The notes under the pieces are model-generated. The model did not search any database, was not told the DNA's origin, and saw only the letters and a program-made list of their open reading frames with translations. A stretch of DNA of 64,000 nt from Celeribacter naphthalenivorans (GTDB taxonomy: Bacteria > Pseudomonadota > Alphaproteobacteria > Rhodobacterales > Rhodobacteraceae), in contig NZ_JAIVLK010000011.1 of NCBI RefSeq assembly GCF_020524585.1, positions 1-64,000 of the forward strand, read 5' to 3'. The translations under genes were made by a program, and so were the position numbers. Shown here piece by piece: positions 44,307 to 53,600 of this stretch. Position 1 is the stretch's first letter. Each line of letters starts with the position of its first letter.

Positions 44307-45572
44307 TCAGCCGTCGAACACCTGCATCCCATCGACCCAAGTGCCTTTGACAATGCCCTGCATCCGCGCGCCATCAAAGGGGGTGTTCTTGGATTTTGAC
44401 CGAAGCTTGAACCGATCCAGCACAAAGGGCGCATCCGGGTCGAAGAGCACGAGATCCGCAGGCGCGCCCTCGGACAGTCGCCCGGAGGCCAACCCCAAGC
44501 GTTTCGCCGGGTTCAGTGCCATCGCGCGGAATAGCTCCGGCAGGGTCAATTGGCCCGCATGATAGAGGCGCAGCGCGGCGGGCAGCAGTGTTTCAAGACC
44601 CACGGCCCCGGAGGCGGCCTCTTCAAAGGGCAGACGCTTACTCTCTTCGTCCTGCGGCGTGTGCATCGAGGAGATCACATCGATCAACCCGGAGGCCACG
44701 GCCTCGACCATCGCCAAACGATCGTCTTCGGAGCGCAGCGGCGGTTTGACTTTGAAGAACGTCCGATAGTCGCCTACGTCCAGCTCGTTGAGCGTCAGGT
44801 GGTGGATCGACACGCCCGCCGTTACATCAAACCCGTTCTGTTTCGCCCGCTCCAGCGCCGGAAGTGCGCGGGCGGTGGTGATCTGGTCGAAGTGATAAGA
44901 AGCACCGGTCATCTCGATCAGCGCCAGATCGCGGTCGAGGCCCATGCGTTCCGCCATCGGCGACACGGCGGGCAGACCGCGCAGGGCCGCGAATTTGCCG
45001 GAGGTGGCGGCGGCGCCGTTTGACAGACCCGGGTCCTGCGGGTGGCCAATCACCAGCGCGCCACAGGATTTCGCGTAGGTCAGCGCGCGCTGCAACACTT
45101 TGGTGTTCTCGATGACATGATCGCAATCGGTAAAGGCCACGGCGCCCGCGTCGCGCATGAACCCGATCTCGACCATCTCACGGCCCTCGCGGCCCTTGGT
45201 GAGAGCGGAGAGGTGTTTGACTTTGACGATGGCATCAGAGGCCGCGCGGCGTTGAACAAATTCCAACACCTCGGGCGTGTCAATCGCGCTCAGCGTGTCG
45301 GGGCGGGTGACAATCGTCGTCACCCCACCCGCGGCGGCGGCGCGACCGGCGGAGGCAAAGCTTTCCTTGTGACGCTCGCCGGGTTCCGAGACTTTCACAC
45401 CCAGATCGACGATCCCGGGGGCAAGGCATTTGCCGCCACAGTCAATCGTCTCGCCCATCGGCGGCGTGCCTGTGCCGCTTTCCGCGATGACATCGCCTTC
45501 GACGCGCAGCCACCCCAAACTGTCGGTCTGGGCCTCCGGGTCGATCAGGCGGGCATTGGTGAAAATGGTCAT
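44307..45572 (-). CDS. pyrX: Dihydroorotase-like protein lacking zinc ligands (PyrC'/PyrX type)
   Basis: This 421-residue amidohydrolase-fold protein is coupled in an operon with pyrB. In active dihydroorotase the N-terminal metal motif is D-x-H-x-H-x-R; here residues 56-62 read DLGVKVS, so both His and the Arg are replaced. The C-terminal motif normally ending DHAPH reads ISSMHTPQ, without the catalytic Asp. The pattern matches my memory of Pseudomonas PyrC', an inactive partner needed for aspartate transcarbamoylase assembly. It probably scaffolds PyrB; an active dihydroorotase must be encoded elsewhere. Its ATG overlaps the stop of the 171-residue gene. The pyrX symbol follows usage for inactive homologues; many annotations would say pyrC. 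Confidence 0.85.
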   Translation of the reverse strand: MTIFTNARLIDPEAQTDSLGWLRVEGDVIAESGTGTPPMGETIDCGGKCLAPGIVDLGVKVSEPGERHKESFASAGRAAAAGGVTTIVTRPDTLSAIDTPEVLEFVQRRAASDAIVKVKHLSALTKGREGREMVEIGFMRDAGAVAFTDCDHVIENTKVLQRALTYAKSCGALVIGHPQDPGLSNGAAATSGKFAALRGLPAVSPMAERMGLDRDLALIEMTGASYHFDQITTARALPALERAKQNGFDVTAGVSIHHLTLNELDVGDYRTFFKVKPPLRSEDDRLAMVEAVASGLIDVISSMHTPQDEESKRLPFEEAASGAVGLETLLPAALRLYHAGQLTLPELFRAMALNPAKRLGLASGRLSEGAPADLVLFDPDAPFVLDRFKLRSKSKNTPFDGARMQGIVKGTWVDGMQVFDG

Positions 45573-46084
45573 ACGGAGCCTTTCTGAATATCGCGGATCA
45601 GCCCGTAGACGGTGCGGGCATCGGGGATAAGAGCAAACGCGGGCGTGCTGTCGAATTGTTCACCGACAATCGGCTCTGCGCGGGTGTTGAAACTGATCGT
45701 GCCTGGGTCTTGGCCGTCGAACTCGACCCCCAAAGAGGGGCGCAGGTCGAGGGCCAAAAGGGTCTTGCCGGAGAACGGCATGTCGCTTGCGAAAAACGCG
45801 CGGCGGGAGCTGAGCGAATACCATGTGCGCCGCGCGATGAAAGGGCCGAGGAGCAAAGGCGCAAATGCCACGAGGAGGCCGGTGACGAATTGGAACAGGC
45901 CGAAAATCCAGAACCCGCCTGCCGCAAAAGCGCTCACCATCCAAAAGAGGGCAAATCCCGCAAAGATCACGCCGAAAAACGCAAACGGCAGGCCGGGGCC
46001 ACGCCATTGGATCTTCTGATCCGGCTGGCCTTGCCAGAGCACCCGCTCATTGGGGTGGAGGATATCCGCCCAGCCCTCGGTCAT
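45569..46084 (-). CDS. Uncharacterised membrane protein with PH-like form, in the pyrimidine operon
   Basis: This 171-residue protein begins with ILHPNERVLWQGQPDQKI, a motif typical of bacterial PH-domain membrane proteins. Two hydrophobic segments follow (LPFAFFGVIFAGFALFWMVSAFAAG and FWIFGLFQFVTGLLVAFAPLLLG, about residues 32-80), then a C-terminal soluble domain (RTWYSLSSRRAFFA onward). Start and stop overlap neighbours by ATGA. Function and any link with pyrimidine synthesis are unknown. Confidence 0.75.
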   Translation of the reverse strand: MTEGWADILHPNERVLWQGQPDQKIQWRGPGLPFAFFGVIFAGFALFWMVSAFAAGGFWIFGLFQFVTGLLVAFAPLLLGPFIARRTWYSLSSRRAFFASDMPFSGKTLLALDLRPSLGVEFDGQDPGTISFNTRAEPIVGEQFDSTPAFALIPDARTVYGLIRDIQKGSV

Positions 46085-46602
46085 CCGCCGATCCAGACGA
46101 AGACGGCGACAAAGATCGCGAGGAAGATGAGAACGAAGGTCGCGACCATGCCGGAGATGCGCGCCGAGGATTTCGCCGGTTTGCCCTGCGGCAGTTGGCC
46201 TTTGGCGCTGTCGCTCTCGATCCCGATCACCGGCGGGATGTCGAGGGTGGTGCCATAGCGCCCGATCAGGGCGAAGGGCGGCTCCGGCGCAAAGCGGGTG
46301 TCTTTGTCATTGAGCGCTTTGGCGTGGATCAAAAGGAGAGAGCCGGTGAGCGCATCGAGGCGGGAGGCGTCCTCGCCAATCTCAAACCCGCTGGCCTCAG
46401 AGAGATAGCGCGCAAACCCATAGTCTCGCATGCTCTCCAGATCAAAGCGCTCGATGTTGGCCATGTCAGGCGTGGCCCAAAGGCCCAAAGCCTCGGCCAG
46501 CTCCTCGGTGCTCAAAGCCTCAAGCGCCTCGAGAGGTCCCTCGTAAGAGAAGGCCCAGATCAGCTTTTGCCCGGAATGGGGTATGACGAGCGCGTCGCTC
46601 AC
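46081..46602 (-). CDS. Uncharacterised tail-anchored protein in the pyrimidine operon
   Basis: This 173-residue protein has a soluble N-terminal domain (about 1-140, [20 protein letters not shown]) and a C-terminal transmembrane tail ([21 protein letters not shown]). The GTG at 46602 overlaps the pyrB stop (GTGA) and is the natural start; a long in-frame extension to the right runs antisense-like through pyrB out of frame and is Arg-rich, so it was discarded. I recognise no family. Its stop overlaps the 171-residue gene. Confidence 0.75.
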   Translation of the reverse strand: MSDALVIPHSGQKLIWAFSYEGPLEALEALSTEELAEALGLWATPDMANIERFDLESMRDYGFARYLSEASGFEIGEDASRLDALTGSLLLIHAKALNDKDTRFAPEPPFALIGRYGTTLDIPPVIGIESDSAKGQLPQGKPAKSSARISGMVATFVLIFLAIFVAVFVWIGG

Positions 46603-47555
46603 ACCATCACCCCCGCCTCTTCGCGCGAGGCTTTGAGGTTGCGCGCGAGCAAATCCATCGCCGCCATGCGTACGGCGACGCCCATTTCGACTTGTTCCTG
46701 AATCACAGATCGGTTGATGTCGTCGGCGATGGTGCCGTCGATCTCGACACCGCGGTTCATCGGCCCCGGGTGCATGACGATGGCGTCGGGTTTGGCATGC
46801 GCCAACTTGTCGGCGTCCAGCCCGTAGCGGTAGAAATATTCCCGCTCGGACGGGATAAAGCCGCCGTCCATGCGCTCTTTTTGCAGGCGGAGCATCATCA
46901 CCACATCGACGTCTTTCAGGCCCTCGGCCATGTCGTCGTAAATCTCGCAGCCAAACTCGCGGAACTGCTGCGGCACCAAAGTGGGCGGGCCGACGAGGCG
47001 CACGCGGTTCTCCATTTTGCCAAGGAGCATGAGGTTCGAACGCGCCACGCGAGAGTGGGCAATATCGCCGCAAATCGCGATGTTGAGACGGTGCAGCCGG
47101 CCTTTCGCGCGGCGGATCGTCAGCGCATCGAGCAAAGCCTGCGTCGGGTGCTCATGTTTGCCATCGCCCGCGTTCAGCACCGCGCAGTTGACCTTTTGTG
47201 CCAGCAAATCCACAGCGCCCGAATGCGGATGGCGCACCACCAACAGATCGGGATGCATGGCGTTCAAGGTCAGCGCCGTATCAATCAGCGTCTCGCCCTT
47301 TTTGATCGAGCTGGCCTGCATCGCCATGTTCATCACATCGGCGCCAAGACGTTTGCCCGCAAGCTCGAAAGACGACTGCGTGCGCGTCGAGTTCTCGAAG
47401 AACATGTTGATCTGGGTAAGGCCCTTGAGGGCGTCGGAATGTTTGTCGGCCTGACGGTTCAGGTCGACGTAACGCTCCGCCACATCGAGAATGGTGGTGA
47501 TCTCATCGGGATGAAGCGGCTCGATCCCCAGAAGGTGTTTTTGCCGGAATGCCAT
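46599..47555 (-). CDS. pyrB: Aspartate carbamoyltransferase catalytic subunit
   Basis: This 318-residue enzyme makes N-carbamoyl-aspartate in pyrimidine synthesis. It has the carbamoyl-phosphate motif [15 protein letters not shown] (about 52-66), the [19 protein letters not shown] segment (about 128-146), RHPHSGAVD and [13 protein letters not shown]. It is the first gene of a leftward operon (pyrB, 173 aa, 171 aa, pyrX, plsY) joined by four-base overlaps through pyrX. The 120-bp gap to the right holds its promoter and that of the divergent uracil-DNA glycosylase gene. Confidence 0.94.
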   Translation of the reverse strand: MAFRQKHLLGIEPLHPDEITTILDVAERYVDLNRQADKHSDALKGLTQINMFFENSTRTQSSFELAGKRLGADVMNMAMQASSIKKGETLIDTALTLNAMHPDLLVVRHPHSGAVDLLAQKVNCAVLNAGDGKHEHPTQALLDALTIRRAKGRLHRLNIAICGDIAHSRVARSNLMLLGKMENRVRLVGPPTLVPQQFREFGCEIYDDMAEGLKDVDVVMMLRLQKERMDGGFIPSEREYFYRYGLDADKLAHAKPDAIVMHPGPMNRGVEIDGTIADDINRSVIQEQVEMGVAVRMAAMDLLARNLKASREEAGVMV

Positions 47556-47675
47556 GTGAGATGCCCCCTATGTGCTTTGCCTCCGCTTATAGAAAAGCAC
47601 GCGCGGGCGGGCAATGCGCCATTCTCGACTTTTACGCGATTTACCTCCTCGTCCGGGCCTTGTAGCTTGGCCGTC

Positions 47676-48455
47676 ATGGAGACTCAGATCGACTATTGGG
47701 AGGCGCACGCTCTTTTGGAGTGGCAGATCGAGCTTGGCGCGGCCGAGGCGATCTCCGAGACGCCTGTCAATCGCTATGAAATCCCGGAAAAAGCACCGAA
47801 ACCTGCGGCTGCAGCCCCGGGCGCCCCGCAGGCCTTCGTGCCCGAGAAAACGGAAGATGCATCCGAGATCGCGTTGAAGCTGGCGCAATCGGCGGGGAGT
47901 TTGGAAGCGCTGCGGGAGGCTTTGGAGGGTTTCGAGCTTTGCGATCTCAAACGCGGCGCGCGCAATGTCGTGTTCTCGGACGGCAATCCGAAAGCCCGCG
48001 TGATGATCGTCGGCGAGGCGCCGGGGCGGGACGAGGACATCAAGGGCAAGCCCTTTGTCGGGCGCGAGGGGCAGCTCTTGGACAAGATGTTCGCGGCCAT
48101 CGGTCTGGATCGGACCTCACCTGACTCTGAACATGCGCTTTACATCACCAACCCTATCCCGTGGCGTCCGCCGGAAAATCGCGATCCATCGCCCGCGGAG
48201 ATCGCGATGCTGAAACCGTTTTTGATCCGCCATATCGAGCTTGCCGATCCGGATGTGATCGTGCTCATGGGCAATTGGGCCTGTACCGCGCTTCTGGGCC
48301 GTGCCGGGATCACGAGGCTTCGGGGCCAATGGCAAAAGGTGCTGGGCAAGCCTGCCATGCCGATGATGCATCCGACCTATCTTTTGCGCACGCCCCTAGC
48401 GAAACGCGAGGCCTGGGCCGATCTCTTGGACATTCAGGCCAAGCTGAAATCATAG
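47676..48455 (+). CDS. Uracil-DNA glycosylase family 4-like protein, missing Fe-S ligands
   Basis: This 259-residue protein has a long N-terminal extension (1-80, Ala/Pro-rich about 40-60) and the glycosylase core: motif A VGEAPGRDED (about 112-121), KPFVGREGQLLDKM, RPPENRDPSPAE and the C-terminal MMHPTYLLR. In the family-4 [4Fe-4S] enzymes four Cys ligate the cluster. Here only the second is kept (C89); the others align with F86, W163 and L179. It presumably removes uracil from DNA without a cluster. The start ATG at 47676 excludes a long spurious in-frame extension through the pyrB antisense strand. Confidence 0.83.
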   Translation: METQIDYWEAHALLEWQIELGAAEAISETPVNRYEIPEKAPKPAAAAPGAPQAFVPEKTEDASEIALKLAQSAGSLEALREALEGFELCDLKRGARNVVFSDGNPKARVMIVGEAPGRDEDIKGKPFVGREGQLLDKMFAAIGLDRTSPDSEHALYITNPIPWRPPENRDPSPAEIAMLKPFLIRHIELADPDVIVLMGNWACTALLGRAGITRLRGQWQKVLGKPAMPMMHPTYLLRTPLAKREAWADLLDIQAKLKS

Positions 48456-48480
48456 GGCATCGCCCTTCACCGGAGGCATC

Positions 48481-49023
48481 ATGAGCCACATCGACGACAC
48501 CCTCGAATTTATCCCCGTGCGCATTGCGGTTCTGACCGTCTCGGATTCGCGCAGCTTTGCGGATGACAAATCCGGCGACACTTTGGTCAAGATGATCGAA
48601 GAGGCCGGGCATGTGGTGGCGGATCGCAAGATCGTCACAGATGACCGTCCGCTCATTCGTGACACGCTTCAGGCATGGATCGACGATAAAGACGTCGATG
48701 TGGTGATCTCCACCGGGGGCACGGGGCTTACGGGCCGCGACGTGACGGTCGAGGCGCATCGCGATGTCTATGAAAAGGAAATCGACGCTTTCGGCACGGT
48801 CTTTACGATTGTCTCGATGCACAAGATCGGCACCTCCGCTGTGCAATCGCGGGCCACGGGCGGCGTGGCGGGGGGGACTTATCTGTTCGCGCTGCCCGGT
48901 TCGACCGGGGCCTGCAAGGATGCGTGGAACGAGATCCTGAAATTCCAGCTCGATTATCGTCACAAGCCCTGCAATTTCGTCCAGATTTTCCCTCGGCTCG
49001 ACGAGCACAAGCGTCGCAAGTGA
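48481..49023 (+). CDS. moaB: Molybdenum cofactor biosynthesis protein B
   Basis: This 180-residue MoaB/MogA-type protein activates molybdopterin by adenylation before metal insertion. It has RIAVLTVSDSRSFADDKSGDTL, DVVISTGGTGLTGRDVT (about 73-89) and GGTYLFALPGSTGACKDAWNEIL. It begins 25 bp after the glycosylase gene with a GGAGG element. It is not adjacent to moaD/moaE (36.3 kb), so molybdopterin genes are dispersed in this chromosome. Confidence 0.92.
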   Translation: MSHIDDTLEFIPVRIAVLTVSDSRSFADDKSGDTLVKMIEEAGHVVADRKIVTDDRPLIRDTLQAWIDDKDVDVVISTGGTGLTGRDVTVEAHRDVYEKEIDAFGTVFTIVSMHKIGTSAVQSRATGGVAGGTYLFALPGSTGACKDAWNEILKFQLDYRHKPCNFVQIFPRLDEHKRRK

Positions 49024-49051
49024 CAAACAATTCCGTGAGTTGACAAAAAAC

Positions 49052-49070
49052 CGCGCCGGAAATCGGCGCG
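49052..49070. terminator. Hairpin after moaB
   Basis: A 7-bp stem CGCGCCG/CGGCGCG (49052-49058 with 49064-49070) lies 29 bp after the moaB stop. It lacks a U-tract on the plus strand but is preceded by AAAAAA, giving a U-tract for minus-strand transcripts. A TTGACA lies at 49040-49045 nearby. It may be a weak moaB 3' end; confidence is low. Confidence 0.4.
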
Positions 49071-49148
49071 TGCATCGTATGCTTCTCAACCATGAGCGAG
49101 GTGTTGACGCCTCCAAGCAATTGACGCCAGCACAAAAGGCCCGCCTCT

Positions 49149-50633
49149 ATGCGATTTCTCCGCCGTTCCCTGATTGGGTTGTTCCTGACCTGCGCCACAC
49201 TTGCCCTTTTGGTGGGGGCCGGATATCGGGTCTACTCGGCCTATCAGGCCCGTCTGGCCGCCGAAAGCATGCCGCCGCAGGTGCGTGAACGTCAGTTTGC
49301 GGTCAATGTCACGGAGGTGGTGCCGCAGCAGCTCACCCCCATGCTCACCAGCTACGGTCAGATCGCCGCGCGCCAAAGCCTTGAGCTGCGCGCGCCGGAT
49401 GCAGGACGGATTGTCGAGCTGTCCGAGGCCTTTGAAGAGGGCGGCGCGGTCAAGGCGGGCGAAGTGATCCTGAAAATCGACACCGAAGACGCCGATGCCG
49501 CGCTGCGCGTGGCACGGGCCGATCTGTTGGAGGCCGAGGCCGATCTGCGTGACGCCGAACGTGCCCGAACGATTGCCGCCGACGATCTGGAGGCCGCCCG
49601 CGCGCAGCTCGATCTGCGCAAGGCCGCGCTTGATCGTCAGCAAAGCCTGTTCGACCGGGGCGTCGGCAGCGCCAGCTCCGTGGAGGAGGCCGCATTGTCC
49701 CATGCCGCCGCCGGTCAGTCCGTTTTGTCGAAACGTCAGGCTCTGGCCGATGCGGAGGCCGCCGTCGACAGTGCGAAAACCTCCGTGCTGCGGGCCGAGA
49801 TTGACCGCGACAACATGCAACGCACGCTCGACGATATGACGGTCACGGCCGCTTTCGATGGGGTGCTGAGCGATGTGTCTGGCGCGCTGGGCACGCTTTT
49901 GAGCACCAACGAGCAATTCGCCACGCTGATCAATCCCGACGAGTTGGAGGTGGCGTTTCGCATTTCCACGGAACAATACGCCCGGCTGGTCACCGACCGC
50001 GCGCGCCTGCCGCAGATGGATGTCACCGTGACGCTGGATGTGGCGGGGCTGGATCTCAAGGCCCAAGGCCGCGTCGTGCGCGAAAGTGCCGCCGTCGCGA
50101 CGGGGCAAAGCGGGCGGACACTTTATGCGCGGCTTGACGATGTGCTGGGCTTTCGTCCCGGCGATTTCGTGACCGTGGAGCTGGAAGAGCCGGTGCTTGA
50201 ACGCGTGGCCTTGGTGCCCGCATCGGCTGTGGGCGGCAACAACACAGTGCTGGCGGTGACCGAACAAAGCCGTCTCGAAGAGATGCCCGTCTCCGTGCTG
50301 CGCCGTCAGGGTGATGATGTGATCATCGGCACAGAGGGCTTGGTCGGACGTCAGGTCGTCGCCGAGCGCTCGCCCTTGTTGGGGGCGGGCATTCGGGTGC
50401 GCGTGAACGGTGCTCAAGAGGCGGGACAAGCCGCGGCTCAGGGCGTGGCACAGGGCGCTGCCGAAGCCGATATGATCGCCCTCTCTGAGGACCGCCGCGC
50501 CGCGCTTTTGGCCTTTGTCGCCAGCGCGGACGACATGCCCGAAGAGCTGCGTGTCCGCGTTCAGGAACAGCTTGCCGCGGACCAGGTGCCTGCCGATTTG
50601 GTCGAGCGTCTCGAACAGCGGATGGGGAGCTAA
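49149..50633 (+). CDS. RND efflux periplasmic adaptor subunit
   Basis: This 494-residue membrane-fusion protein has an N-terminal anchor (SLIGLFLTCATLALLVGAGY), a lipoyl half (FEEGGAVKAGEVILKIDTED), a long alpha-hairpin (about 110-225, ADLLEAEADLRDAERARTIA), the second lipoyl half and beta-barrel domains. An unusual C-terminal extension (about 415-494) is Ala/Gln-rich and then helical and charged. It precedes the pump by 3 bp. No outer-membrane factor is encoded beside it. Confidence 0.87.
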   Translation: MRFLRRSLIGLFLTCATLALLVGAGYRVYSAYQARLAAESMPPQVRERQFAVNVTEVVPQQLTPMLTSYGQIAARQSLELRAPDAGRIVELSEAFEEGGAVKAGEVILKIDTEDADAALRVARADLLEAEADLRDAERARTIAADDLEAARAQLDLRKAALDRQQSLFDRGVGSASSVEEAALSHAAAGQSVLSKRQALADAEAAVDSAKTSVLRAEIDRDNMQRTLDDMTVTAAFDGVLSDVSGALGTLLSTNEQFATLINPDELEVAFRISTEQYARLVTDRARLPQMDVTVTLDVAGLDLKAQGRVVRESAAVATGQSGRTLYARLDDVLGFRPGDFVTVELEEPVLERVALVPASAVGGNNTVLAVTEQSRLEEMPVSVLRRQGDDVIIGTEGLVGRQVVAERSPLLGAGIRVRVNGAQEAGQAAAQGVAQGAAEADMIALSEDRRAALLAFVASADDMPEELRVRVQEQLAADQVPADLVERLEQRMGS

Positions 50634-50636
50634 GCC

Positions 50637-53600
50637 ATGTCTGTGCAGGAAGCGGGGTTGGCGAAGGCAAAAGGCATTCTCTCCTATTTCACGCGCCACC
50701 GGACGGCGGCGAACCTTGTGTTGGTGCTTTTGATCTGTGCCGGTCTGGCCGCGATCCCGCAGATGCGGTCGCAGTTTTTTCCGGATGTCGTGGTCGACAG
50801 CGTGCGCGTCTCGGTCGCTTGGGACGGTGCGGGGCCTGAAGATGTCGACAATGGCATCGTGCAGGTGCTTGAGCCCACGCTTTTGGCCGTCGAAGGCGTG
50901 CTGGAATCGAGTGCCACCTCGATTGAAGGGCGGGGCAATATCACGCTGGACTTCGAGCCGGGCTGGGATATGCAGCGCGCCGCCGATGATGTGAATGCGG
51001 CCATTGATACAGTGACCGAACTGCCCGATGGTGCCGATGATGCCCAAGTGCGCTGGGGCGGTTGGACGGATCGCGTGACCGATGTGGCGATCACCGGCCC
51101 TGTGGGGCTGGATCAGCTGGCGCGGTTTGCGGACGAATTGGTCGCACGGCTCTTTACGCAGGGTGTGACGCGGACGACGATCTCGGGCGTCGCGGCCTCT
51201 GAAACCATCGTGCGCGTGCCGACGCTGAGCCTGATCGAACATGACGTCTCGATGGAAGAGATCGCCAATGCCATCGCTTCGGCCGCCGATACTAGCCCGG
51301 CGGGCAATGTCGGCAACGGCGGCGCGCGGGTGCGCACGGGCGTCGAGAAACGCGGGGCGGCAGATATCGCCAGCATCGTGCTGCGCAGCAATGACGACGG
51401 CTCGCAACTGACCATCGGAGATGTGGCCACCATCGAGGTCAACGGCGTGGACCGCAACGAAGCGTTTTTTGTGGGCGACAATCCGGCGGTGTCGGTGCAG
51501 GTGGCGCGCTCTGATATGGGCGATGCGATCGGCATTCAAAGCATTGTCGAAGAGGTCGCCGCCGAGATGGAGTTGACCCTGCCCGAAGGGGTGACGCTCG
51601 ATCTTTACCGCACGCGGGCGGAGTCGATTCAGGGCCGTCTCGATCTGTTGCTGTCGAATGGCGCGATGGGTCTGGGACTTGTGCTGATCCTGCTGTTTCT
51701 CTTCCTCAATGCACGCACGGCGATTTGGGTCGCGGCGGGGATTCCGGTCGCGATGCTGTCGGCCATCGCGATGATGTATGCCGCCGGTCTGACGATCAAC
51801 ATGATCTCTCTTTTCGCGTTGATCATCACTTTGGGGATCGTCGTGGATGACGCCATCGTGGTGGGGGAACATGCGGATTTCCGGGTGCGCCGTTTGGGCG
51901 AGGGCCCCGTCGAGGCCGCAGAGAATGCCGCAAAACGGATGTTTGCGCCGGTGTTTTCCTCGACCGTGACCACTGTGATTGCCTTCTTTGGCCTGACCGC
52001 CATTTCGGGGCGTTTCGGGGATATGATCTCCGACATTCCCTTCACCGTCATCGTGGTGCTGATCGCCTCTCTGGTCGAGTGTTTCATCATTCTGCCCAAT
52101 CACCTGAGCCATTCTTTGACCGCGCAATCGCGGTCGCATTGGTATGACTGGCCTTCGCGTCAGGTCGACAAGGGCTTTCGGGTGTTTCGTGAACGTCTGT
52201 TCCGTCCGCTGGTCACTTGGTCCGTCAAACTGCGCTATCCGGTCGTGGCGGGGGCTGTGTTGCTCTTGGCCATCCAGATCTCCTTGCTGATCTCCGGTCA
52301 GGTGCAGTGGCGGTTCTTCAACTCGCCGGAACAGCCGGTGATCACCGGCAACTTCGCCATGGTGCCCGCCGGTCTCCGGGGTGATTCCATCGCCATGGCG
52401 CAGGAGTTGCAGCGCGCGGCCGAGGCCGTTGGTCAGCGCTATGAGGACGAATATGGCACCAATCCTCTGGTCTATGTGATCACCCAGATCGGCTCGAATG
52501 CCGGGCGTGGCCTGTCGGGGACCAATGGCAAAGAGGATTACCAACTGGGCGGCATCACGGTCGAATTGATCGACGCCGACCTGCGCCCCTATTCCTCCGC
52601 CGCCTTCGTCAGCGATCTGCAAGAGGAGGTGGTGAACCATCCGATGGCGGAAACCGTGTCCTTCCGGCGCGGGCGGTTTGGCCCCGGCGGCGATGCGATT
52701 GACGTCGATCTCTACGGTGCCGATTCCGAGACGCTGAAGGCCGCCGCAGAAGAACTTAAATCCCGCCTGTCGCAATTCCCCGAAGTCTCCGCCCTCGAAG
52801 ACAACCTGTCTTACGACAAGGAGGAGCTGGTGCTCGAGTTGACGCCACAGGGCGAGGCGCTGGGCTTTACCATCGACGCGTTGGGCTCGGTTCTGGCGCA
52901 TCGTCTGGGCGGTATCGAGGCGGCGACCTTTCCCGAAGGCGTGCGCACCGCGAGCATTCAGGTCGAAGTGCCCGAAGACGAGCTGACCGCCGACTTCCTC
53001 AATCGCACCCAGATGCGCGCGGCCTCGGGCGCCTATGTGCCGCTTTCCGATATTGTCACCGTTGAACGCAAGACCGGCTTTTCCACCGTGCGGCGCGAAA
53101 ACGGGCTTCGGATTCTCACCGTCTCCGGCGATATGGACGAGGGCAATGCGGCGCGTTCGGCGGAGCTTCAGGATGAAATTCGCAATGAAATCCTGCCCGA
53201 GCTGGACGCGCAATTTGGCATCACGCACCGGATTTCCGGGCTCGCGGAGCAGGAGAACCGCTTTATCTCCGACGCCTTCCTTGGCCTCTCTGGCGTGCTC
53301 CTGGGGATTTACCTGACGCTGGCGTGGATTTTCTCGAGCTGGACACGGCCTGTCGTGGTGATGTCGGTGATCCCCTTTGGCCTCATCGGTGCGATCCACG
53401 GTCATGCGATCTGGGGCGTGCCTTTGTCGATGTTCTCCATCGTGGGGCTGATTGGGATGACCGGGATCATCATCAACGATTCCATCGTTTTGGTCTCGAC
53501 CGTGGATGAATATGGCCGCGATCGCGGGCTGATCCCTGCGGTAATCGACGCCGCCGTCGACCGTTTGCGACCTGTGATGCTGACCACGCTGACCACGGTT

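Noticed and set aside
46603-47073. A rightward extension of the 173-residue minus-strand gene into pyrB
   Set aside because: Its translation is almost wholly Arg, Gly, His and Ala, typical of an out-of-frame reading of pyrB. The GTG overlapping the pyrB stop is a natural start.
46692-47675. An N-terminal extension of the uracil-DNA glycosylase gene running antisense through pyrB
   Set aside because: The extension lacks glycosylase similarity and overlaps pyrB on the opposite strand. The ATG at 47676 starts the conserved protein.
49086-53405. A 1439-codon open frame on the minus strand opposite the second RND adaptor and pump
   Set aside because: It is antisense to two well-recognised transport genes, its translation is rich in Arg, His, Asp and Gln without domains, and it follows the third-position GC bias of the real genes. 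It is a compositional shadow.
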